64,000 bases of DNA from the NCBI GenBank assembly GCA_047633175.1, contig JBLIEQ010000020.1:1-64000 (forward strand), read 5' to 3'. The translations under genes were made by a program, and so were the position numbers. The DNA comes from Motiliproteus sp047633175 (lineage in GTDB: Bacteria; Pseudomonadota; Gammaproteobacteria; Pseudomonadales; Balneatricaceae). Of this stretch, positions 1 through 9,057 are shown piece by piece. Under the pieces are notes generated by a model, which saw only the letters and a program-made list of their open reading frames with translations, searched no databases and had not been told where the DNA came from. How positions within the stretch are numbered: position 1 is the first letter of the stretch; every line of letters starts with the position of its first letter.

Positions 1-319
1 GCCGCAGGCGCGTACCCGCAGGGCGGTTTAGTAGGGGGCGCTTTTGATGAACAGGGATGTTCGAATGCCGGGGGGCCATGGATGGCCAGGAGCGGCCTTT
101 GCTTCGCTTTCTTTGTCGCTACAAAGAAATGAAGCCGCAGGGAGGCGGAACCGGAGTTTGATAAAAAAGACAATAATGCAGAATAAACTGCCGCAACAAC
201 AGATTGGGACATAGCCTTTTTTATGGCGTACAGCACCGGTCTTAACCTGAAGCCGGCGATAAAGGGCTTAATCCGGTGATTCTCAGGTACAGACTGAAAT
301 TCTAGAGGTATTTTCCTAT
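1..319. other. Intergenic region with hairpin upstream of the ATP-grasp pair
   Basis: No gene is visible. A strong inverted repeat lies at 102-136: TTTCTTTGT (109-117) pairs with ACAAAGAAA (122-130) around a CGCT loop, and GCTTC (102-106) pairs with GAAGC (132-136). There is no clean T-run after it, so it looks more like a dispersed palindromic element than a terminator. GC falls after about 150. A weak Shine-Dalgarno (AGAGGT, near 303-308) precedes the ATG at 320. No convincing sigma-70 promoter was found. Confidence 0.5.
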
Positions 320-2233
320 ATGGCGCATAAGTATGTCACCGCCTTGCAGGCATCGAGCGTGCCGGGGTTCCGCTATGGACTGCGTCAACCCGAGCAATTA
401 TTGCATTTAAGTTTCACGATCTCAGAGAAGGACAGTCCCTGGTCAAAAATCGATACCTGGCTGACCGCAAAGCTCGATGTGAAGATCGTTGAATTCTGTC
501 CGCCGGATGGCTGGGCTGAGGTACCGTATCCGCGGGCATTCAATGCCGCTGCCTGGTGTTGGCGAGTCCTTCTCACCGCGCAAGCGCTCTTAGGCCTGGG
601 TGGCGTACCCATTTTTGAGCCAGGTCGAGTGCTTCGATTATCTGCAGATGCCAAGGATCCTCAGCTATGGCATGCAGAAGCGGCCGTTGCCCAAGTGAAT
701 TATGTGGCTGAGCACTGGTTTAGGCGTGCTTATGAAGCGGCATCGATCATAGTCACAGGGCTTGTCGCTCATCTTGAAGATTTTTCTGATCCGGAGCCGC
801 TTTACCGCCAGCTCGAAACGCAATTAATTGGCCCCCTGTGGGCCGCCAATTCATCATCACATTCAAACCTGGCACTATTAAGGGCTGCTGATGCGGCGCA
901 GATCCCCTGGCAACATCAAGGAGGCGGCGTGTATCAGTTTGGCTGGGGAAAGCGGCTTCTACGCGTCCAGAATAGCCAGCTGGCGAGTGATTCCTGGCTG
1001 GGCAAACAAGTTGCCGGCCATAAATACGCCTCAGCACAGCGACTCAAGCGTGCAGGCCTGCCCACGCCTCGGCATCGATTAGTCAATTCGACTGATACCG
1101 CCTTACAGGCCGCCCAGCGTCTGGGCTGGCCCGTCGTCATTAAGCCGGCCGACAGCGTAGGAGGCCAAGGCGTAACGCTTAACATAAGGACTGAATCCGG
1201 TGTTCGGGACGCCTTTAAACAGGCCCTGCAGATTTCCCGGCAGGTGCTGGTGGAAAAGCAGGTGCCCGGCTGCGTTCATCATATACAGGTCGCAAGCGCC
1301 AAGGTGCCTTATGTACTGCGCCGACAACCTGTGGCTGTACAGGGTGATGGTATGCATACACTGGCAGAGCTGGTGGCGATTGAAAATAGCGAACGGCAGC
1401 GCCTCATGCTATGGCGACGCAAACCGCCTTTACCACTAGATGCCCTGGCCCTGTCTTGCTTGCAGGGTGCGGGTTTTACTGTGGAGGAAATTCCGCCTGC
1501 AGGTCTATGGGTACCCCTCCGCGAGGTGCCGACCAATGCCGATGGTGGGCGGGATGAAGATATAACGAAGTTGATCCATCCCGACAACGAGGCGCTAGCA
1601 CTGCGTGCCGCAAAAATACTGGGACTGGGATTGGCGGCAGTCGATATGATTTCAACCGATATCAGCATTCCCTGGCATCTGAATGGCGCCATTATTAATG
1701 AAGTTAATAATGCGCCCCTGCTCGGCCTTGGAGCGAGCTCGATAGCCGCCATACCCGATATCCTGATGCAGTTAATCGATGACGATGGCCGCATCCCCAT
1801 TGAAGTGTTTATCGGCGGTGAGAAAGCCCTTGCTCAAGGACGGCAGCGACAGCACGCGCTGAGCCGTCAAGGGCTCGCCTGCTTTTTGTGCAACCATAGG
1901 ATGACCGAAGATCCCAACGGTGCTAGCTGGTCGATAATCGGGCAAGGCGTGCATCCTCGAATACGTGCGCTGCTAATGGACAAGCAAGTGGACGCAATTG
2001 TACTCATATTGCACACAGATGAGTGCCTGGAACAGGGCCTTCCTGTTGATCACATCTCGCGGCTGGAAGTGGTGGATCACTCGCTGGTTAGCCATAACGG
2101 GGTGCCCATAAAACCGGACCGAGTGGCGTTATTACTCAGGCTGTTACATCAGGCTGTTACCTCAGAACATGTCAGAGCATCAGCCGCAGCTAAACAGGAG
2201 TCTGAATGCCTCAATCTAAGCACGGGCCGCTAG
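320..2233 (+). CDS. Cyanophycin-synthetase-like ATP-grasp protein lacking the Mur ligase core (copy 1)
   Basis: A 637-residue protein resembling the N-terminal and ATP-grasp parts of cyanophycin synthetase (CphA). Residues about 185-260 match the CphA linker (LLRAA..IPW, then H-K-cofactor region, AGLPTPRH). The ATP-grasp fold spans about 225-490, with the nucleotide loop VVIKPADSVGGQGV at 272-285, IHPDN at 419-423 and the metal-binding EVNNAP at 461-466. CphA normally continues with a Mur-ligase half starting IP...GTNGKT; here RIPIEVFIGG (491-500) replaces the P-loop and only about 140 residues follow. They keep a trace of the Mur pattern (LLMDKQVDAIVL, then a 'GLPVDHI' segment). By family logic it would join an amino acid or peptide to a carboxylate using ATP; substrate unknown. 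It overlaps copy 2 by 28 bases. Confidence 0.75.
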   Translation: MAHKYVTALQASSVPGFRYGLRQPEQLLHLSFTISEKDSPWSKIDTWLTAKLDVKIVEFCPPDGWAEVPYPRAFNAAAWCWRVLLTAQALLGLGGVPIFEPGRVLRLSADAKDPQLWHAEAAVAQVNYVAEHWFRRAYEAASIIVTGLVAHLEDFSDPEPLYRQLETQLIGPLWAANSSSHSNLALLRAADAAQIPWQHQGGGVYQFGWGKRLLRVQNSQLASDSWLGKQVAGHKYASAQRLKRAGLPTPRHRLVNSTDTALQAAQRLGWPVVIKPADSVGGQGVTLNIRTESGVRDAFKQALQISRQVLVEKQVPGCVHHIQVASAKVPYVLRRQPVAVQGDGMHTLAELVAIENSERQRLMLWRRKPPLPLDALALSCLQGAGFTVEEIPPAGLWVPLREVPTNADGGRDEDITKLIHPDNEALALRAAKILGLGLAAVDMISTDISIPWHLNGAIINEVNNAPLLGLGASSIAAIPDILMQLIDDDGRIPIEVFIGGEKALAQGRQRQHALSRQGLACFLCNHRMTEDPNGASWSIIGQGVHPRIRALLMDKQVDAIVLILHTDECLEQGLPVDHISRLEVVDHSLVSHNGVPIKPDRVALLLRLLHQAVTSEHVRASAAAKQESECLNLSTGR

Positions 2234-4047
2234 TGACTCCTTATCAACAAGGTTTTACGCAGGGCATGCGCCAGCCTGCACAAATCATAGGCCTGTCTTT
2301 GCAGGAGTTGCCGTTAACAGTCCCCTGGGCAAGGGTCGATGCTTGGCTGGATGCCTGGCTCGATGAGCCGCTAGCCGAACCTCTGCATATTCAAACCTGG
2401 CGAAAATCAGCCAAACAAGACAGTAACGTAGCCCGGCTGGCGTGGCGTATCGCGGTGGCGGCTGCGACGCTACTGAGGGCCTGTGGAATCCCATTTTTTG
2501 ATCCTGGTCGGGTACTTTCTGTCTCTCCCGCTGCGGATAACGAATGCGTTAACAATACGTGGCACTGTGAACTGGCGATACCGAGAGTTGAGGGCGTAGC
2601 GACTGACATCAGCAGGCTGACGTATGAGACCTGCACCGCCTGGTTACTCCATGTAGCGACTGCGGCTTCCAATGAAGATCTGCTTAGCCGCTTCTATCAG
2701 CAACTGGAAACTCAGACCTTACCTCCGTTGCTGGCGGCTTCTAAACTATCCTCATCGGCGATGGTTCTGTTGCGCGCAGCGCATGAACAAAGGATTCCCT
2801 GGTCCTATGAAGGACAAGGCCGGTATCAACTTGGCTGGGGAGACCAATCACTAAGCGTCCTGAATACCAGTATAGAGTCCGATTCAGCCCTGGGTATTGA
2901 AGCCGCTGGCGACAAGCATATTGCAGCCCGCTGGTTGCGTCAGGCCGGCCTGCCTGCCTCTGAGCATCATCTGATCGGCAGTGCCGAGCAGGCGATTCTG
3001 GCCGCTCATCGACTGGGGTGGCCCGTGGTTATCAAGCCTGCCGATTGCGAGCGTGGAGAAGGCGTCAGTATTGATATTGATACTGATGCCAAGGTCCGTG
3101 AGGCTTTTAAGCATGCACGGGGTTTATCAACCCAGGTGCTGGTCGAGCGGCAAGTACCTGGAGACTGTCATCGTGTGCTGGTGGTACGCGCCGAGGTTAT
3201 GTATGCGGTCAAACGGTTAGCGATCGCAGTGCAGGGTGACGGTCGCCATACAGTCACAGAGCTGGTGGCGACTAAGATGGCTGACTGGAGAAAGCGCGCT
3301 CCCTGGCGCAGGCCTCCACCGCTGCCGTTAGATAGGTTAGCGCAACAGTGTCTGAGCCACGCGGGACTTGCCCTTGATTCAATTCCTCCAAAAGGAGTCT
3401 GGGCACCGCTGCGACGCATTGAAAGCACCGCTGAGGGTGGCCGAGATGAAGACCTGATCGCGGTCATACACCCGGATAATATGGCGCTAGCTATACGTGC
3501 TGCGGCCTTGTTTGCTATAGACGTTGCCGGAATAGATATCATTTCCTCTGATATCAGTGTGCCCTGGCATATCAATGGCGCGATCATCAATGAGATTAAT
3601 GCCGCGCCCGCCATGGGTGGCGGTTTAAGTTCGACGGCGTCTATACCGGCGGTTATTAAATCCCTGGTGAGAGGTAGTGGCCGCATCCCAATTGAAGCCT
3701 TTATAGGGGGCGAAGCCGCTTACGAGCGGGCACAACAACGTCAGCAACAACGGCTGAGTGAAGGTGTCGCCTGTTATCTGACCAGCCATCAGCTGACTCA
3801 TGACGACGCGGGCAATTCCCTGCCGATGATGTGTGAAGGCTTGTTTAAGCGTTGCCAGGCATTGCTGATGGACAGGTCGGTAGGCGCTATCATGCTGGTC
3901 ATGCATAATGATGAACTGACACACACGGGTGTGCCTGTGGACGTGATTACCAAGTTTGAAAAAGTAGACAATCAGCTATCTGGTGATCTTGAGGGGTTAT
4001 TAGAATTACTGCGTAAGCATATGCCAGTGAATACCTGGAGGAGTTAA
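2206..4047 (+). CDS. Cyanophycin-synthetase-like ATP-grasp protein lacking the Mur ligase core (copy 2)
   Basis: A 613-residue paralogue of the preceding gene, with the same architecture along its whole length: ATP-grasp loop VVIKPADCERGEGV, IHPDN, EINAAP, and RIPIEAFIGGEAA in place of the CphA P-loop. ATG 2206 follows AGGAG at 2196-2200, inside the end of copy 1, so the two are co-translated. The copies differ clearly in sequence, so the duplication is old and both were kept, which suggests a heteromeric enzyme or two successive ligation steps. The EVNNAP to EINAAP change keeps the acidic and Asn metal ligands. The C-terminal half diverges most after 'IGGE'. An AG-rich ribosome site (GGAGGAG, 4037-4043) sits at its stop codon and serves the next reading frame. 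Confidence 0.75.
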   Translation: MPQSKHGPLVTPYQQGFTQGMRQPAQIIGLSLQELPLTVPWARVDAWLDAWLDEPLAEPLHIQTWRKSAKQDSNVARLAWRIAVAAATLLRACGIPFFDPGRVLSVSPAADNECVNNTWHCELAIPRVEGVATDISRLTYETCTAWLLHVATAASNEDLLSRFYQQLETQTLPPLLAASKLSSSAMVLLRAAHEQRIPWSYEGQGRYQLGWGDQSLSVLNTSIESDSALGIEAAGDKHIAARWLRQAGLPASEHHLIGSAEQAILAAHRLGWPVVIKPADCERGEGVSIDIDTDAKVREAFKHARGLSTQVLVERQVPGDCHRVLVVRAEVMYAVKRLAIAVQGDGRHTVTELVATKMADWRKRAPWRRPPPLPLDRLAQQCLSHAGLALDSIPPKGVWAPLRRIESTAEGGRDEDLIAVIHPDNMALAIRAAALFAIDVAGIDIISSDISVPWHINGAIINEINAAPAMGGGLSSTASIPAVIKSLVRGSGRIPIEAFIGGEAAYERAQQRQQQRLSEGVACYLTSHQLTHDDAGNSLPMMCEGLFKRCQALLMDRSVGAIMLVMHNDELTHTGVPVDVITKFEKVDNQLSGDLEGLLELLRKHMPVNTWRS

Positions 4048-4052
4048 TCAAC

Positions 4053-4118
4053 TTGAATATCAATTTTTTGGCTATAAACAGGTCTGTCTGTTGTTGTTGT
4101 TGTTGTTGTTGTTGTTGA
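4053..4118 (+). promoter_or_regulatory. Possible leader peptide coupled to the lipoprotein gene
   Basis: TTG 4053 lies 9 bases after a strong GGAGGAG ribosome site. It opens a 21-codon frame (MNINFLAINRSV then nine Cys codons) that stops at TGA 4116-4118. That TGA overlaps ATG 4118 (TGATG), which is in frame with the downstream hydrolase. The only good ribosome site therefore feeds a frame that terminates on top of a start for the lipoprotein. Coupling is an inference; alternatively a past frameshift split the original signal peptide. Confidence 0.3.
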
Positions 4119-4174
4119 TGGTGATGTTGATGTTGATGGTGATGGTGATGGTGATGGTGATGGTGATGGTGATG
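4091..4174 (+). repeat. TTG / GTGATG microsatellite in a signal peptide
   Basis: Nine TTG triplets (4091-4117) are followed by ATG, GTG and TTG codons ending in six GTGATG hexamers. All 28 codons are legal bacterial start codons. Unit lengths are multiples of three, so copy number changes would lengthen the peptide without shifting the frame. Confidence 0.9.
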
Positions 4175-4972
4175 GCGGCTATGTTTCAGGGTTGCGTGAG
4201 TATTCCACCGCCCCAGGAGAGAACCCAGAATGCGCAGCAGCTTGCCGCTGACAAGGGATTGCAGCCTTCTATTATAAAAACACCTTATTTCGAGCTAATG
4301 AGCTATCAGCCACCGGTCAATGAGGGTGAAATGCTTAGAATCTATATCGAGGGTGATGGCCTGGCATGGATAACGCGTCGGAAGATATCCAGTAATCCAA
4401 CACCTAATAACCCACTGGCGTTAAAGCTGGCACTGGAGGACGCGGGTCACAGATCGGTTTACCTGGCCAGGCCCTGTCAGTTTGTGAGCGAGTCGTTCCG
4501 GCGTGGTTGTCAAAGAAAATACTGGACCGGTGATCGATTTTCCCCGGAAGTCATTCGTTCGATGGATCAGGCCGTTAGTCAGTTGAAAGATAAATTTCAG
4601 GCTACCAGCCTGGTGCTTGTAGGCTATTCAGGCGGTGGGGCTGTGGCCGCATTGTTAGCAGCAAGGCGTTCTGACGTCGTCACATTAATCACCGTGGCGG
4701 GTAATCTTGATCATAAAGCCTGGACCGAATTTCATAGAAGCAGCCCACTGAAAGGCTCTCTTAATCCAGCCGATTATAGAAAAGAGTTATCTGGGGTCGA
4801 GCAGATCCATTATGTCGGTGAAAACGATACCGTGATTCCGCCCTTTTTAGCCCAGCGTTTTATAGCGGGGTTAGCTACTGGCGCCAGGGCAAAGGTGGTG
4901 GTCGTACCCGAGCAAACGCATAGCTGTTGCTGGGATAAGCGTTGGCAGGATCTTCAACCACCGCAGCGCTAA
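4091..4972 (+). CDS. Putative lipoprotein, alpha/beta-hydrolase fold
   Basis: The mature part (about 265 residues) has an alpha/beta-hydrolase layout: an oxyanion-region strand (RIYIEGDGLAW), the nucleophile elbow GYSGGG, an acid in GENDTVIPP and a catalytic-type His in QTHSCCW. A short lipobox-like FQG-C precedes the mature Cys, so the protein may be a periplasm-facing lipoprotein, but the region before it is made only of Met, Val and Leu from a microsatellite and has no positive n-region. The true start is ambiguous; ATG 4118, overlapping the leader stop, is the best choice, and 4091 is the outer limit. It follows the two ATP-grasp genes closely, so it may process their product (a peptidase or esterase role is a guess). 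Cys-Cys in HSCCW is notable. Confidence 0.65.
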   Translation: MLLLLLLLLMVMLMLMVMVMVMVMVMVMAAMFQGCVSIPPPQERTQNAQQLAADKGLQPSIIKTPYFELMSYQPPVNEGEMLRIYIEGDGLAWITRRKISSNPTPNNPLALKLALEDAGHRSVYLARPCQFVSESFRRGCQRKYWTGDRFSPEVIRSMDQAVSQLKDKFQATSLVLVGYSGGGAVAALLAARRSDVVTLITVAGNLDHKAWTEFHRSSPLKGSLNPADYRKELSGVEQIHYVGENDTVIPPFLAQRFIAGLATGARAKVVVVPEQTHSCCWDKRWQDLQPPQR

Positions 4973-5055
4973 AAACGGCTCTACCTGGACCTTTCGATGT
5001 TTGACCACCGTCGACTAATGGACATCCCTTTTAACTGCAGATATCGGCTATAGAT

Positions 5056-5523
5056 ATGCTTACAAACTCAAACAAAACACTGTTTTCACTCCTGCTGTGC
5101 ACCCTGCTTTTTAGCGGCCCTCAGGCCTTGGCCGCGGATGGACGCCTGTCCTCCCAGTCAGGCGAGATGCCCCTGGTGACACTCAAGATTAATGACCAGA
5201 TCCTGCACATCGAATATGCCGCGACGCTTGCCCTGCGAAGCGTTGGCCTGATGCACCGCACATCATTGTGCCAGAATTGCGGTATGTTATTTAAATTCGA
5301 CAATCCAAGAAGAGTCAGTATGTGGATGAAAGATACCTTTATCCCACTGGATGTGGCCTTTATACGCAGTGATGGGCTGATAACCGACATTAAAGCATTA
5401 AAACCCCAGGATCTGACGCATATAAGTGCTTCTGAGAAGATCCTTTTTGCTCTGGAAATGAACCGGGGCTGGTTTAAACGGCACGGTATTACAGTGGGCG
5501 GGACCCTGCAAATTGAACCCTGA
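5056..5523 (+). CDS. DUF192 family secreted protein
   Basis: A 155-residue protein with a clear Sec signal peptide (residues about 1-27, hydrophobic FSLLLCTLLFSG then ALA-AD cleavage) and a DUF192 domain after it: LRSVGLMHRTSL, GMLFKFDNPRRVSMWMKDT and PLDVAFI are hallmark segments. The family is a small beta-barrel of unknown function, often periplasmic. It lies 83 bases after the hydrolase on the same strand and converges on tuf, ending before a perfect palindromic terminator. The link to the upstream accessory genes is positional only. Confidence 0.85.
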   Translation: MLTNSNKTLFSLLLCTLLFSGPQALAADGRLSSQSGEMPLVTLKINDQILHIEYAATLALRSVGLMHRTSLCQNCGMLFKFDNPRRVSMWMKDTFIPLDVAFIRSDGLITDIKALKPQDLTHISASEKILFALEMNRGWFKRHGITVGGTLQIEP

Positions 5524-5608
5524 TTATTACTCAGGCTTATAAGTCTTCGCTGGGGTAAGAAAACCCGCGAACCCGTCCCTTGCGATTCACCGAGATGTAG
5601 GACGCAAC

Positions 5609-5646
5609 CAAAAAAAAGCCGTACCCCTAGGGGTACGGCTTTTTTA
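5609..5646. terminator. Bidirectional intrinsic terminator
   Basis: A perfect 22-base palindrome at 5618-5639 (GCCGTACCCC..., centred on CCTAGG) is flanked by an A-run on the left and a T-run on the right, so it ends both the DUF192 transcript and the str operon after tuf. Confidence 0.95.
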
Positions 5647-5689
5647 GTGTCGCGACCGAGGCGAGCCTCAGGTCAGCGAAGATGCAGCA

Positions 5690-6916
5690 TTACGCGATGA
5701 TTTTAGCAACCACGCCTGCACCAACAGTACGACCACCTTCACGGATAGCGAAGCGCAAGCCTTCGTCCATCGCGATTGGGTTGATCAGGGTAACGGTCAT
5801 CTGAACGTTGTCACCCGGCATAACCATCTCAACGCCTTCTGGCAGCTCACAAGCGCCTGTTACGTCGGTGGTCCGGAAGTAGAACTGTGGACGGTAGCCC
5901 TTGAAGAAAGGAGTGTGACGTCCGCCTTCATCTTTGCCCAGCACATACACTTCCGCAGTAAAGGAGGTGTGCGGAGTGATGGAATTCGGCTTAGCCAGAA
6001 CCTGGCCACGCTCAACGTCTTCACGCTTAGTACCACGCAACAGAACACCAACGTTCTCGCCTGCACGACCTTCGTCAAGCAGCTTGCGGAACATCTCAAC
6101 ACCGGTACAAACCGTCAGGACGGTGTCCTTGATGCCGATGATCGCAACAGACTCTTGAGTCTTAACGATACCACGCTCGATACGACCGGTAACTACGGTG
6201 CCACGACCCTGGATAGAGAACACATCTTCGATAGGCATCAGGAAGGCGCCGTCGATAGCGCGTTCAGGATCCGGGATAAAGGTATCCAGTGCCTCGACCA
6301 GCTTCTTAACAGCCGTAGTACCCATCTCATTCTCGTCCTGGCCGTTCAGGGCCATAAGAGCAGATCCGGGGATGATCGGAGTATCGTCACCTGGGAAGTC
6401 ATACTGTGACAGCAGGTCACGCAGCTCCATATCAACCAGTTCCAGCATCTCAGCATATTCTTCGCTGTCTGCTCCGCCGCAATCTTCAGCCAGCAGGTCG
6501 GCCTTGTTCAGGAACACGACGACATAAGGAACACCAACCTGACGTGACAGCAGGATGTGCTCACGGGTCTGAGGCATAGGGCCATCAGTCGCGCCACAAA
6601 CCAGGATAGCGCCATCCATCTGTGCTGCACCGGTGATCATGTTCTTAACGTAGTCGGCGTGACCCGGGCAATCAACGTGCGCATAGTGACGTGAAGGGGA
6701 ATCATACTCTACGTGAGAGGTCGCGATGGTAATACCACGCGCGCGCTCTTCTGGCGCATTGTCGATCTGGTCGAAAGCACGCAGCTCACCCGTTCCCCAG
6801 ACTTCATAACATACGCGCGTCAGTGCGGCAGTCAGAGTGGTTTTTCCGTGGTCAACGTGGCCGATAGTACCAACGTTGACGTGAGGCTTAGTACGTTCAA
6901 AAGTTTTCTTAGACAC
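5690..6916 (-). CDS. tuf: Elongation factor Tu
   Basis: A 408-residue EF-Tu that delivers aminoacyl-tRNA to the ribosome as a GTP complex. The G motifs are intact: GHVDHGKT near residue 19, DCPGH near 81 and NKAD near 136, followed by the two beta-barrel domains. The length is slightly above the E. coli form because of a short insertion (CGGADSEEY) in the G domain. It is the last gene of the str operon, 29 bases after fusA. The protein is the only EF-Tu in this window; the second copy expected between the tRNAs is missing. Confidence 0.98.
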   Translation of the reverse strand: MSKKTFERTKPHVNVGTIGHVDHGKTTLTAALTRVCYEVWGTGELRAFDQIDNAPEERARGITIATSHVEYDSPSRHYAHVDCPGHADYVKNMITGAAQMDGAILVCGATDGPMPQTREHILLSRQVGVPYVVVFLNKADLLAEDCGGADSEEYAEMLELVDMELRDLLSQYDFPGDDTPIIPGSALMALNGQDENEMGTTAVKKLVEALDTFIPDPERAIDGAFLMPIEDVFSIQGRGTVVTGRIERGIVKTQESVAIIGIKDTVLTVCTGVEMFRKLLDEGRAGENVGVLLRGTKREDVERGQVLAKPNSITPHTSFTAEVYVLGKDEGGRHTPFFKGYRPQFYFRTTDVTGACELPEGVEMVMPGDNVQMTVTLINPIAMDEGLRFAIREGGRTVGAGVVAKIIA

Positions 6917-6945
6917 AGTGAGTAACCTCTAGTCTTAATTATAAA

Positions 6946-9042
6946 TTAACATTCAGCGTTGATAAGAGCGTCGGCGACGTTCCCAGGCGCTTCGGCATAT
7001 TTCTCAAACTCCATGGTAAAAGTCGCACGACCCTGACTTGCTGAACGCAGATCAGTCGCATAACCGAACATTTCACCCATTGGCACCTCGGCACGAATGA
7101 TCTTGCCCATAGGGCTGTCTTCCATACCCTGAACGATGCCACGACGACGGTTCAGGTCACCCATGACATCGCCCATATAGTTCTCGGGCGTTACCACTTC
7201 GACCTTCATCATCGGCTCCAACAAACAGGGATCTGCTTGCAGAGCGTATTTCCTTAGCGCCTGAGAGGCGACGATTTTAAAGGCCATTTCGTTAGAGTCG
7301 ACATCATGGAAAGAACCGTCATAAAGACGGGCTTTCAGACCTAACAAGGGATAGCCCCCAACAACACCGTTCTTCATCTGCTCGGTGATGCCTTTTTCAA
7401 TCGCGGGAATAAAGTCCTTGGGAATAGTGCCACCGACGAGATCATTGATAAATTCTAAGCCCTCGTTATCGGAAGGCGAGAACTCTATCACGACATGTGC
7501 GTACTGACCCTTGCCGCCTGTCTGACGAATAAACTTATGATTCGCAATGACAGGCGTTCGAATCTTCTCGCGGTACGACACGCGTGGCTTACCGACATTG
7601 GCATCTACCTTAAATTCGCGCTTCATCCTATCGACGAGAATATCAAGGTGCAGTTCACCCATTCCAGAGATGATGGTCTGACCCGATTCAGGATCAGTTT
7701 CAACGCGGAATGAGGGATCTTCCAGAGCCAACTTACCCAGAGCCACCGCCATCTTCTCTTGATCTGGCACTGACTTTGGTTCAACCGCAACAGAGATAAC
7801 AGGCTCGGGGAACTCCATCCGCTCGAGCACTATGACCTCATCGAGCGCACAGAAGGTATCACCTGTGGTGACATTCTTCATGCCGATCAGCGCTGCGATA
7901 TCGCCTGCGTGAACTTCTTTGATCTCTTCACGATTATTGGCGTGCAACTGCACCATTCGACCGACGCGTTCTTTCTTCTGCTTAACAGAGTTATAGACCG
8001 CATCACCCGATTTAAGCGTGCCGGAGTAAACCCGGATAAAGGTTAGCGTTCCAACAAAAGCATCGGTCGCAATCTTGAATGCCAGCGCCGAAAACGGCGC
8101 CTTGTCATCGGCATCGCGCGTCGCAGGGGAGTCCAGGCCATCATCGAGAACACCTTCGATTGGCTTGACTTCCAGTGGCGATGGCAACAGTTCGATAACC
8201 GCATCCAGCATGGCCTGAACGCCTTTGTTCTTGAACGCCGAGCCGGTCAGTACAGGAACGATTTCGTTAGCCAGAGTGCGGGCGCGCAAACCCGCTTTGA
8301 TCTCATCAACAGACAGTTCACCTTCCATAAGGTACTTATCCATCAACTCTTCATTGGCTTCGGCCGCAGCCTCGACCATCTGCTCGCGCATTAGCTCGGC
8401 TTCATCGAGCATGTCAGCCGGAATATCGACCTCATCGAAGGTCATACCCTGATCGGCTTCATGCCAAAGAATCGCTTTCATCCGCATCAGATCGACAACA
8501 CCTGTAAAGGCATCTTCGGCTCCGATCGGGATGTTGATGGGGACAGCCACGGCGCCCAGTCGGGTCCTGAGCTGCTCCACCACCCACGTAAAGTCAGCGC
8601 CTATACGGTCCATCTTATTGACGAACACCAGACGCGGAACTTCATATTTATTAGCCTGCCGCCACACCGTTTCAGTCTGAGGCTGAACACCCGAAGAGGC
8701 GCACAACACCACCACCGCAGCATCGAGGACCCGCAATGAACGCTCGACTTCGATCGTGAAGTCGACGTGCCCGGGGGTATCGATGATATTGATGCGGTGC
8801 TTCTCAAACTGCTTACTCATGCCAGACCAGAAACAGGTGGTAGCCGCGGAGGTAATGGTTATACCCCGCTCCTGCTCCTGCTCCATCCAGTCCATCGTGG
8901 CAGCACCGTCATGCACCTCACCTAGCTTGTGAGACATGCCGGTATAGAACAAAACCCGCTCAGTCGTCGTCGTCTTTCCCGCATCAACATGAGCACAGAT
9001 GCCGATATTGCGATAGCGAATAAGAGGAGTTTGACGAGCCAC
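6946..9042 (-). CDS. fusA: Elongation factor G
   Basis: A 698-residue translocase GTPase that moves tRNAs and mRNA through the ribosome. Motifs: AHVDAGKTTTTER near residue 17, DTPGHVDF near 88 and NKMDR near 142; domains II-V follow at normal length. It sits between rpsG (15 bases upstream) and tuf in the str operon. The ATG was chosen because the protein begins MARQTPLIRYRNIGI, as expected for the family. Nothing unusual is seen. Confidence 0.98.
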   Translation of the reverse strand: MARQTPLIRYRNIGICAHVDAGKTTTTERVLFYTGMSHKLGEVHDGAATMDWMEQEQERGITITSAATTCFWSGMSKQFEKHRINIIDTPGHVDFTIEVERSLRVLDAAVVVLCASSGVQPQTETVWRQANKYEVPRLVFVNKMDRIGADFTWVVEQLRTRLGAVAVPINIPIGAEDAFTGVVDLMRMKAILWHEADQGMTFDEVDIPADMLDEAELMREQMVEAAAEANEELMDKYLMEGELSVDEIKAGLRARTLANEIVPVLTGSAFKNKGVQAMLDAVIELLPSPLEVKPIEGVLDDGLDSPATRDADDKAPFSALAFKIATDAFVGTLTFIRVYSGTLKSGDAVYNSVKQKKERVGRMVQLHANNREEIKEVHAGDIAALIGMKNVTTGDTFCALDEVIVLERMEFPEPVISVAVEPKSVPDQEKMAVALGKLALEDPSFRVETDPESGQTIISGMGELHLDILVDRMKREFKVDANVGKPRVSYREKIRTPVIANHKFIRQTGGKGQYAHVVIEFSPSDNEGLEFINDLVGGTIPKDFIPAIEKGITEQMKNGVVGGYPLLGLKARLYDGSFHDVDSNEMAFKIVASQALRKYALQADPCLLEPMMKVEVVTPENYMGDVMGDLNRRRGIVQGMEDSPMGKIIRAEVPMGEMFGYATDLRSASQGRATFTMEFEKYAEAPGNVADALINAEC

Positions 9043-9057
9043 GGCTTAATCCTTTGC

